Source: Chloroflexota bacterium (GTDB lineage: Bacteria > Chloroflexota > UBA5177 > JANWHV01). Taken from it: a stretch of 8,959 nt of DNA. Location: the NCBI GenBank assembly GCA_025924845.1, contig JAICHN010000209.1, forward strand, positions 1-8,959, written 5' to 3'. A model generated the notes under the pieces. It did no database searches, had not been told where the DNA came from, and saw nothing but the letters and a program-made list of their open reading frames with translations. Both the position numbers and the translations under genes were made by a program. Of the stretch, positions 1 through 5,664 are shown piece by piece. Numbering within the stretch: position 1 is the stretch's first letter; each line of letters starts with the position of its first letter.

Positions 1-1331
1 ACCTGCTCGGCGCTCTTCAGCACGGCGTCTCGCACCCCTTCGATCCCGGCGATGGTCTGCGCCACCGCGAGGTTGCCTTCCCTGGCCGTTTCGGCGGCCC
101 GGTTCGCGGCATTGGTTACGGCGCTCACGCCGACGCCCGTGTGACTCAGGGCGCCGCGCAGTTCGCCGACCGCCGTGACGGCATGGCCGACCGCCGTCTG
201 CTGAGCTTCGGCGCCCGCCGCCACCTGTTCGACGGCGGCATTGAGATCAATCACCTGGCCGATTACCTCGGCACTGCTCCGGCTTTGCACGCTGGTACCC
301 CGCGCCACCTCCTCAATGGCGCGGGCGATTTGCATGCTGGTGGCGCCTATCTGGTCCGTGGCCTGAGCCAGATGGCCGGCCCCATGGTCTACCAATTCCG
401 ATGACCGCGCGACCTTACCAATCAAGAGGGCCAGATCGGCGCGCGCCGCTTCGTAGGCCAGAATCGTACTCTGAATCCGGATCATGATGGAACGAATGAC
501 CGCCGCCGTTTGCCCAATCTCATCCTTACCGGTATAGGTAGGCGGCGTGGACGACGATTCCGCGTGTACCGTGAGGTCGCCCTGAGCCAGGGCGCCGATG
601 CCGGCGGCCAGGCCGGCTATATCGTTGTCGCCGAGATTCATCACCGCTCGTTGCACCTCAACCAAAGGCCGGGCAATGGCGCGGGCAAGGAATAGGCCCA
701 TTGATATGGCCAGAGCCGCCGCCAGCACCAGCGCCGCGAAGAGTTCGCGATTCGCGTTGGTCACGGCAAGGCGCGCCTGGTTAGCCGTACTGTCGAGCGC
801 CTGCTGGTTGAGCCTTACCAGTTGTTCAAGCCCCGCCGTAAGCGGTTCCGATGCCTTGGCCTCCGTGCCCAGCGATACCGCCGTACCCTCGGTTACGAGA
901 TCCACATCCAACGTTTGGCTCAGCTTCTGCGATTGCGCGTCAAGCGCCATCCATGCCTTGAGTTGCGCCTCGACCTTCGCGGCTTGCGCCTGTTGTTTCG
1001 GGTCCTTATGCATAAGTGCCCTATAATGTTCCCACTGTAGCCAGGCATCAGCACGCGCCACGCCGGCCAAGCTGCCATATTGTTTAGTTTGACTACGATC
1101 CAGTGACATCATGGCACCGCGCGAATAGCGAATAGCAGTGCTTATGTCACGATCCACTTTTAGCAGATAGATCTGGCTTGGAGAGGCATTATCCGTAACC
1201 CATTGCAATGTTGTTTGCACGCTTTTGAGCCCGAGGAAGCCCGCCCCGCCAACCAACGGGGCCAACATGGCGATCAGCACAAAGCTGCCGGTCAGCTTGG
1301 CTGTCATGCGCAGGTTACGGAACCAGGCCAT
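1..1331 (-). CDS. Methyl-accepting chemotaxis protein, C-terminus cut off by the window edge
   Basis: Transmembrane chemoreceptor that would relay a ligand signal through HAMP to a CheA/CheW array. Reading from ATG at 1331 gives 443 codons without a stop before the left edge. Seen in order: a short basic N-terminus (MAWFRNLRM), TM1 at about residues 12-36, a helical extracytoplasmic domain at 37-197 of four-helix-bundle type, TM2 at 198-217, HAMP at about 218-285 with RPLVEV after the membrane and the DEIG motif at 270-273, then the start of the heptad-patterned signalling helix (repeats such as ATDQIGATS and IEEVARGTSVQ). The hairpin tip and any C-terminal methylation helix lie outside the window. 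A strong Shine-Dalgarno supports this start. It lies 77 bases downstream of the iron-transporter ATPase on the same strand with no terminator between, so cotranscription is likely. Its ligand cannot be read from the sequence. The family is certain. Confidence 0.93.
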   Translation of the reverse strand, partial: MAWFRNLRMTAKLTGSFVLIAMLAPLVGGAGFLGLKSVQTTLQWVTDNASPSQIYLLKVDRDISTAIRYSRGAMMSLDRSQTKQYGSLAGVARADAWLQWEHYRALMHKDPKQQAQAAKVEAQLKAWMALDAQSQKLSQTLDVDLVTEGTAVSLGTEAKASEPLTAGLEQLVRLNQQALDSTANQARLAVTNANRELFAALVLAAALAISMGLFLARAIARPLVEVQRAVMNLGDNDIAGLAAGIGALAQGDLTVHAESSSTPPTYTGKDEIGQTAAVIRSIMIRIQSTILAYEAARADLALLIGKVARSSELVDHGAGHLAQATDQIGATSMQIARAIEEVARGTSVQSRSSAEVIGQVIDLNAAVEQVAAGAEAQQTAVGHAVTAVGELRGALSHTGVGVSAVTNAANRAAETAREGNLAVAQTIAGIEGVRDAVLKSAEQ

Positions 1332-1336
1332 GTGTC

Positions 1337-1342
1337 CCTCCT
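1337..1342 (-). promoter_or_regulatory. Ribosome binding site of the chemoreceptor gene
   Basis: On the minus strand AAGGAGGG stands just upstream of the ATG at 1331; the AGGAGG core is five bases from the start. It is the strongest Shine-Dalgarno in the window and fixes the start of the chemoreceptor. Confidence 0.8.
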
Positions 1343-1408
1343 TTACCTCATACCTTCCTTGGTTATCGGCATGGGAGGAGCGGACTGGAGGTTTTGCCGT
1401 AAAATAGG

Positions 1409-2467
1409 TCAGGAATGAGGATCCGATTCCGGCCACGCCATGACCGGCCCCGTTACACCGCACCGTGGACAGTCTCCAACCCGCGGCGCCATCTGACCCG
1501 ACACTCGCGCCGCCAGTGTGCCGGCCGCCCCTTGCGGCCCCTCGGGAACCAGGGTGACCAGAGCGTCGTGGCCATAGTACGTGACCTCAAGCACGCGCGC
1601 CGGCCAGCCTTCACGCACATCCAGGTGAATCTGCTCGGGGCGCACCATCACCGTGCAGGGCCCGACCACAGCTTCGCAGCGCCCAAGCAGGGGAAGGCAA
1701 CCCACCGCGCATTGGACGGCGCCGCCTTTCGCCTCGCCCGGTAACAGGAGAGCATCGCCGACGAATCGTGCCAGGGCGGCGTCCATGGGCGCGGAGTAGA
1801 GCGTCACCGGATCGGTTACCTGCACAACCTTGCCCGCCCGGAGCACCGCTACCTGGTCAGCCAGGCCCAATGCCTCCTCCTGATCGTGGGTCACCAGAAC
1901 CGCCGTGGCGCCCGCGGCGTGTAGGACTCGCCGCACATCCGCCCGCAGCTCGGCCCGCAACCCGGCGTCGAGTGCCGCGAAGGGCTCGTCGAGCAGGACC
2001 AGATTGGGCATGGGAGCCAGTGCTCGTGCCAACGCCACGCGCTGCTGTTGGCCGCCCGACAATTCGTGCGGCCGGCGCGTCCCCAACCCGACCAGGCCCA
2101 CCAACTCCAGCAGATCCTCGACGCGGCCCGAACGGCGGGCGGCACGTGGTAGTCCGAATCCGATGTTCGCGGCCACGGAAAGATGGGGGAACAGGGCACC
2201 CTCCTGGGGCACGATACCGATGCGGCGGCGCTCGGGGGGAAGGTGCCGGCGCTCACCACTGACCAAGGCGCCGCCGATGCGCACTTCACCGGTCGAGATG
2301 CGCTCAAAGCCCGCGACGATGCGGAGCAAGGTGGTCTTGCCGCTCCCCGATGAACCAAGCACGGCCATCAGACAGCCCGCGGGCACATCGAGATCGAGAC
2401 CATCCAGGACGGTCGTGGTCCCAAAGCGCTTCACCACGCCGCGTAGTTGTAATTCAGCGTCGGCCAT
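1409..2467 (-). CDS. fbpC: Iron(III) ABC transporter ATP-binding protein (FbpC type)
   Basis: Cytoplasmic ATPase that powers the adjacent permease. Numbering from the upstream ATG at 2494 (361 aa), it shows Walker A GSSGSGKTT at 47-55, the Q-loop glutamine at 97 (GIVPQEG), signature LSGGQQQR at 145-152, Walker B LVLLDEP at 165-171 with catalytic E170, the H-loop histidine at 203 (THDQEEA), and a C-terminal TOBE-type domain from about 250 containing VRPEQIHL. I prefer the ATG at 2467 (start MADAELQLRG, 352 aa) because family members begin there. It overlaps the permease stop by 14 bases, which suggests translational coupling. Odd: the TOBE domain holds six cysteines (262, 266, 273, 280, 342, 345), including a CPRC pair near the end. 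The substrate is inferred from the binding protein; the ATPase alone could equally be called a putrescine or sulfate type. Confidence 0.93.
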   Translation of the reverse strand: MADAELQLRGVVKRFGTTTVLDGLDLDVPAGCLMAVLGSSGSGKTTLLRIVAGFERISTGEVRIGGALVSGERRHLPPERRRIGIVPQEGALFPHLSVAANIGFGLPRAARRSGRVEDLLELVGLVGLGTRRPHELSGGQQQRVALARALAPMPNLVLLDEPFAALDAGLRAELRADVRRVLHAAGATAVLVTHDQEEALGLADQVAVLRAGKVVQVTDPVTLYSAPMDAALARFVGDALLLPGEAKGGAVQCAVGCLPLLGRCEAVVGPCTVMVRPEQIHLDVREGWPARVLEVTYYGHDALVTLVPEGPQGAAGTLAARVSGQMAPRVGDCPRCGVTGPVMAWPESDPHS

Positions 2468-4058
2468 CGCGTCCCAACCATACGGTGAGCGCATACGTAG
2501 CGGGGGCCGCGATCAGCACCATCAGTAAAGCGTAAGGCGCCGCGTCCGCATAGGCGAGGTCGGTGGCGTTGGCCCAGAAGGCCGTGGCCAGGGTTTCGGT
2601 ACCGGTCGGGCGGAGGAGGAGCGTGGTCGTCAACTCGGTGACCGTGAACGAGAATATCAGGGCGGCGCCCGCTCCCACTCCGGGCAAGACCAGGGGGAGG
2701 GTGACGCGGCGCAGCGTGCCGAACGGGCCCAGGCCGAGGGCTCGCGCTACATCTTCCAACCGCCGCTCTGCCTGGACGAACGCCGCCCGCTGCGCCACCA
2801 ACGCCTGGGGCAGAGCAATCAGTCCATACGCTACGACCAGAAGCACAGTGGTCTGGTAGAGGGGAAACAGATAGCGCACCGTGAAGAAAATGAGCGCCAG
2901 GGCAACCGTGATATCCGGTAGCGACTGGCCCACGTACACGCTGCGTTCCACCAGCGCGACCAGCTTGCCCGTACGGCGCGCGGCAAGCAGCGCGACCGGA
3001 AAGGCCAGGACACTACCCACCACGGCCGCCGCCACGCCGAGTCCCACCGAGGTGGCGCTTGCGGTCAATGGCGATGCGGTTTGGAATAGGGCGGTATGCG
3101 GCTGGGTAAGCCAATAGGCCAACATCCCGATCGGCACTCCAATGGCGAGCACGACCAGGAGGCTCAAGCCGCCGAGGGTGAGAAGAGTCCAACGGCCCAA
3201 CGGCACACGCGCCGGCCGGCGGGCCGCCCCGCTGCCCAGACGAGCGTAGCGCGTGGCGCCCCGAATGACCAGGTCTACTAACAGAATGCAGAGGCACATG
3301 AAGATCAGGACCATGGTCATCGCCGCGGCGGACGAGCCGTCAAAGCTCATCCGATATTCGTTGTAAATGGCGGTGGTAAATGTCTGAAAGCGGAGGAGCG
3401 TGAACGAGCCGTACTCGGCCAGGAGATGGATTGACACCAGCACCGACCCTCCCAGGAGCGCCGGCATGGCATGCGGCAGTGATACGCGGCAGAAGGTGCG
3501 CCACGGCCCCTGACCTAGACTCCGCGCAACCTCTTCGAGCGCGGGATCTTGCACCCGGAAGGCCGCCGCCACCGGGAGATAGATCAGAGGATAGTACGAG
3601 AAGGCATTTACCATAACGGCGCCCCCGAGGCCCTGAACCCGTGGCGTGAGGGAGATCCAACCGTAGGCACTGACCACGGCGGGCACGGCGATCGGCAGCG
3701 GAATCAGCACCCGCCATAGACGACGCAAGGGGAGATCGGTGCGTTCCACGCACCAAGCCGCCGGTACGGCGATGACCAGGCATAATGCCGTCCCGAGGAT
3801 GGTCAATTCAAGGCTGTTCGAGAGGAGGAACGCGACCCGGGGACGATCGATCAGAAACCAAATATGGGCCCAACTGGCCTCGCGAATCTGATCGGCCACA
3901 TAGAACAATGGTATGAGGGTGAGGATCGCTACCGCCGCCGCGAACACGGCAAGCCAGGGCAGGGTGATGGGCAACCGCGCGCGAATTCTCGCGACATGCC
4001 AGCCGACCCCGGCCTTCGGCACGCCCAGTCTTGGCTCGGCCGCTACTGAATCAAACAC
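2454..4058 (-). CDS. fbpB: Iron(III) ABC transporter permease, fused two-domain (FbpB type)
   Basis: Inner-membrane channel subunit in which two BPD_transp_1 permease domains are fused in one 534-residue chain, the usual form and length for FbpB. Membrane segments are evident throughout, for example at about 32-54, 78-103, 115-135, 205-222, 248-266, 291-315, 333-360 and 460-482. Each half carries an EAA loop that docks on the ATPase: EEVARSLGQGPWRTF at 175-189 and EDVARALGLGPFGTL at 435-449, both followed by xRVxLP. The first possible start is GTG at 4058, which has a poor Shine-Dalgarno; GTG at 4022 (start VPKAGVGW) is a possible alternative. It lies 54 bases after the restored end of the binding-protein gene and overlaps the ATPase gene. 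The frame is intact, unlike the binding-protein gene upstream. The iron substrate is inferred from the neighbouring binding protein. Confidence 0.93.
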   Translation of the reverse strand: MFDSVAAEPRLGVPKAGVGWHVARIRARLPITLPWLAVFAAAVAILTLIPLFYVADQIREASWAHIWFLIDRPRVAFLLSNSLELTILGTALCLVIAVPAAWCVERTDLPLRRLWRVLIPLPIAVPAVVSAYGWISLTPRVQGLGGAVMVNAFSYYPLIYLPVAAAFRVQDPALEEVARSLGQGPWRTFCRVSLPHAMPALLGGSVLVSIHLLAEYGSFTLLRFQTFTTAIYNEYRMSFDGSSAAAMTMVLIFMCLCILLVDLVIRGATRYARLGSGAARRPARVPLGRWTLLTLGGLSLLVVLAIGVPIGMLAYWLTQPHTALFQTASPLTASATSVGLGVAAAVVGSVLAFPVALLAARRTGKLVALVERSVYVGQSLPDITVALALIFFTVRYLFPLYQTTVLLVVAYGLIALPQALVAQRAAFVQAERRLEDVARALGLGPFGTLRRVTLPLVLPGVGAGAALIFSFTVTELTTTLLLRPTGTETLATAFWANATDLAYADAAPYALLMVLIAAPATYALTVWLGRDGRR

Positions 4059-4059
4059 G

Positions 4060-4089
4060 ACAATAGAGAGCTCTCTCGGGAATGGTCAA
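4060..4089 (-). promoter_or_regulatory. Possible internal promoter with palindromic spacer before the permease gene
   Basis: On the minus strand TTGACC (4089-4084, one base off the -35 consensus) is followed after 18 bases by TATTGT (4065-4060, four of six -10 bases). A perfect 12-bp palindrome, AGAGAGCTCTCT (4076-4065), fills the spacer and overlaps the -10 by one base. If used, transcription would begin at about 4053, inside the codons after GTG 4058, which would favour the start at 4022. This is a pattern-based guess; short promoter matches arise by chance. Confidence 0.25.
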
Positions 4090-4112
4090 TACGCTTGATG
4101 TACGAACCGATG

Positions 4113-4282
4113 TTACAAAAGGCCCACCTGCTGCAACAGCTGTATGGCCTGCTGACCGTCCCCAAGTTCCCGAAGGGGGAGCGGCGGCGGCTTGAGATCG
4201 GCAAAGGGCTTAAGCGGCTTGGCCGTCCTTACGCCGCTGCCCAACGGATATTCATAGCTTTCACTGTGCGCGATGACCTCTC
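4113..4282 (-). pseudogene. Out-of-frame C-terminal tail of the iron-binding protein gene
   Basis: This segment, read in the frame that ends at TAA 4115-4113, encodes 55 residues from EVIAHSESYEYPLGSG to LLQQVGLL. These match the end of FbpA-family proteins: the EYPL stretch, a proline-rich link (LKPPPLPL), and a last helix of the type QAIQLLQQVGLL. The upstream frame reads FLVGRTG where Haemophilus FbpA has FLASKKGQEAL, so the expected join is G, one residue, then EVIA. One base is missing at about 4280-4285, near GGCGAGAGG. Restoring it gives a precursor of 355 aa from GTG 5179 and a mature chain of about 311 aa, normal for the family. The tail has no start codon or ribosome binding site of its own. 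Whether this is a real mutation or an assembly error cannot be told from the sequence. Confidence 0.85.
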
Positions 4283-5215
4283 GCCGGTCCTCCCGACCAA
4301 GAAGGCGACGAATTGCTGCGCGGCGGGACGATTGTGGCTGGAGGCAGGAATGCTCGCCGCGGAAACAGTCACCAGCGCGCCCGGATCGTGGTTCCCGAAG
4401 TAGTAGAGGCTGGAATGCAGCTTGCTCGCCCCGATTTGGTCGCGGAGCCGATACCAATAGTAATGCTCGATAATGCCCACCGCGGTGTCGCCCCGATTGA
4501 CCGCGGCGACCAAGCTCTCATTATCGTTATAGATCGTTGAATTGTTCTTAAGACCCTGGAGCCAGGAGAGCGTCGCGGCCTTCCCCTTGAGGTCGCGAAC
4601 GGCGCTGACCAGTGGTTGAAAATCGGATTCCGAGGGAGCGATGCCAACCTTCCCCTTCCAGGCCGGTTTCGCCAGGTCGAGCACGCTGTGGGGTAGATGG
4701 GATGGCGAGATTTTCGCGGTGTTGTAGACGAGGACAGCGGCCCGCGCCGATATGCCGACCCAGGCGCCGTCGGGCGAACTGTAGGCGGCGGGCACTCGAG
4801 CCAGGGTCGCCCTGGCCAGCGGAGCCAGTAAGTGTCGTTCATTCAGCAGTTGCTGGGCGGGCGTATTCTCCGTGTAGAAAACGTCGGCCGGCGACCGCGA
4901 GCCCTCGGTAACAATTTGATTGGCAAGCAAGCCCTCGTCGTCGGATCGCACCTTCACCTGCACGCCGGTACTGGCCTCGAATGCCTTGACGATGGCCTCG
5001 GTAGTGGCGGGGTGCTGCCCATTGTAGAGGGTAAGCACCGTACCCTTGGCCACACTTTCCCGTGGGGTGACCGCGGCGGCCAGGGCAAACACGATCAGTG
5101 CGCCCACCATGGCCTCCCACCTTGGCGATCGGTTGGATCTCCGCCCCGGACTCGGACCTACCTCGTTACCCGCCCCCACCAGCGATCCTCTCCATGAGAT
5201 CATGCCTGGGCGCAC
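4229..5215 (-). CDS. fbpA: Iron(III) ABC transporter substrate-binding protein (FbpA type), C-terminus lost by frameshift
   Basis: Periplasmic iron-binding protein that would deliver Fe(III) to the permease and ATPase encoded downstream. Numbering from GTG 5215 (328 aa): hydrophobic signal core at 36-49 (MVGALIVFALAAAV), likely cleavage after SVA at 56, then the FbpA-like lobe beginning TVLTLYNGQH. All four ligands known from Haemophilus FbpA have counterparts: H68 in YNGQH, E116 in FYTEN, and the tyrosine pair Y252-Y253 in EHYYWYR. Family landmarks SVLDLAKPAWKGK and DPGALV are also present. After G311 the frame is lost, 17 unrelated residues follow, and the usual end continues in another frame (next entry). 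No lipobox cysteine is seen; an RR pair at 25-26 precedes the core but is not a canonical Tat motif. The start is uncertain: GTG 5179 has a good Shine-Dalgarno and is preferred over GTG 5215 and ATG 5203. It is the first gene of the transporter cluster. Confidence 0.9.
   Translation of the reverse strand: MRPGMISWRGSLVGAGNEVGPSPGRRSNRSPRWEAMVGALIVFALAAAVTPRESVAKGTVLTLYNGQHPATTEAIVKAFEASTGVQVKVRSDDEGLLANQIVTEGSRSPADVFYTENTPAQQLLNERHLLAPLARATLARVPAAYSSPDGAWVGISARAAVLVYNTAKISPSHLPHSVLDLAKPAWKGKVGIAPSESDFQPLVSAVRDLKGKAATLSWLQGLKNNSTIYNDNESLVAAVNRGDTAVGIIEHYYWYRLRDQIGASKLHSSLYYFGNHDPGALVTVSAASIPASSHNRPAAQQFVAFLVGRTGERSSRTVKAMNIRWAAA
5186..5193 (-). promoter_or_regulatory. Ribosome binding site favouring GTG 5179 as start of the binding-protein gene
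   Basis: On the minus strand GGAGAGGA ends six bases before a GTG at 5179. Neither GTG 5215 nor ATG 5203 has a comparable sequence upstream. The resulting protein begins MGAGNEVGP and keeps the basic region and hydrophobic core of the signal peptide. Confidence 0.5.
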
Positions 5216-5220
5216 CCGCT

Positions 5221-5249
5221 CGATTACGCCCGCATTGCCGGCTTGTCAA
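5221..5249 (-). promoter_or_regulatory. Possible promoter of the iron-transporter operon
   Basis: A perfect -35 hexamer TTGACA stands on the minus strand at 5249-5244. Seventeen bases later is TAATCG (5226-5221), a poor -10. Transcription would start at about 5214, which puts GTG 5215 outside the message and leaves a leader of about 35 bases before GTG 5179, consistent with that start. The weak -10 would fit an activated or regulated promoter. Confidence 0.3.
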
Positions 5250-5321
5250 CATCGGTTAACAGCTATCTTTAGTCTACATTGACCGCTGGCCCGCTGTCCA
5301 CGGTCCCCTACTCCCAGGCGT

Positions 5322-5371
5322 GCCTCACGTTTGTAGTCGAGGCTGCATTCACTTAATTACAAACGTGAGGC
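5322..5371. repeat. 14-bp perfect inverted repeat with a 22-base loop
   Basis: GCCTCACGTTTGTA at 5322-5335 is exactly complementary to TACAAACGTGAGGC at 5358-5371. The 22-base loop is AT-richer than the surroundings. No T-tract follows on either strand, and it sits between diverging genes, so it is not an ordinary intrinsic terminator. It could be a protein-binding site, a stable leader hairpin, or the remnant of a small mobile or REP-like element. No second copy is present in the window. Confidence 0.7.
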
Positions 5372-5381
5372 GGAGGCCCGA

Positions 5382-5431
5382 ACCTCTCGACTCGTGAGGT
5401 ATATATTTGGCGCGTCCAAATCGGTTATGAT
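5382..5431. promoter_or_regulatory. Two operator-like dyads and a possible -10 for the sensor gene
   Basis: The first dyad, 5382-5400, is ACCTCTCGACTCGTGAGGT, in which eight of nine base pairs are symmetric. The second, 5405-5421, has perfect arms ATTTGG and CCAAAT around CGCGT. Just downstream on the plus strand is TATGAT (5426-5431), five of six -10 bases, with no good -35, so the second dyad would cover the -35 region. This layout fits a regulated promoter firing toward the sensor gene at 5665. The regulator is unknown; no gene for one is in the window. Confidence 0.4.
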
Positions 5432-5664
5432 AAGTAGCAATAGCCATGAGCTGTGGCTAAGGCGTTGATGCATAATCGCTCAACTGGAGTACGGCAAAGC
5501 CTCCACCCCGATCGGGGGCGTACGACTCGGCGGACAAAGTGTATCGGGTAAGCTGCCCTTTTCTTTAGATCGATACGGTAACAGCGGCGGAAAGGGAGCC
5601 GCCCGGTGGAGCCGCTCATTTCCGACAGGGACACGCGAACCGGCCCCAAAAAGGGGGACTCACC
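5432..5664 (+). promoter_or_regulatory. Long structured leader upstream of the chemotaxis sensor kinase gene
   Basis: No gene fits here; the stretch is rich in possible RNA helices. TAGCCA (5441-5446) pairs with TGGCTA (5454-5459). GTACG (5489-5493) pairs with CGTAC (5519-5523), enclosing CCCC-GATC-GGGG (5506-5517) and an unpaired strand containing GCAAAGCC. GTATCG (5541-5546) pairs with CGATAC (5571-5576), which competes with a short GGGT/GCCC stem (5546-5549 and 5555-5558) followed by TTTTCTTT. AGCGGC (5583-5588) pairs with GCCGCT (5611-5616). The T-run after a small competing stem looks attenuator-like but the stem is weak. I cannot assign it to a known riboswitch class. Confidence 0.35.
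5644..5657 (+). promoter_or_regulatory. Shine-Dalgarno of the sensor gene within a small hairpin
   Basis: CCCC at 5644-5647 can pair with GGGG at 5653-5656 across an AAAAA loop. The ribosome binding sequence AAGGGGGA (5651-5658) ends six bases before the ATG at 5665, so folding would hide it. The spacing supports that ATG as the start. Confidence 0.45.

Noticed and set aside
141..1026. Plus-strand open frames in the first kilobase
   Set aside because: The minus strand here encodes a continuous chemoreceptor with membrane segments, HAMP and signalling helix; the plus-strand frames are low-complexity shadows.
1768..2528. Long open frames on the plus strand opposite the ATPase gene
   Set aside because: Their translations are proline, arginine and serine rich with no domain, and they lie wholly opposite a gene with complete ATPase motifs. 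Such open frames are common opposite GC-rich genes.
5322..5371. Intrinsic transcription terminator
   Set aside because: The stem is strong but no run of T follows on either strand, and no gene ends nearby on either side.
5424..5442. Fur box upstream of the iron-transport operon
   Set aside because: Only a half-site TGATAA (5428-5433) is present; the matching TTATCA arm is missing.
5461..5530. Cyclic-di-GMP-I riboswitch suggested by ACGGCAAAGCC
   Set aside because: The second conserved strand (GGCAAACC type), the GAAA tetraloop and its receptor are not found at the right places. A covariance-model hit would be needed to revive it.
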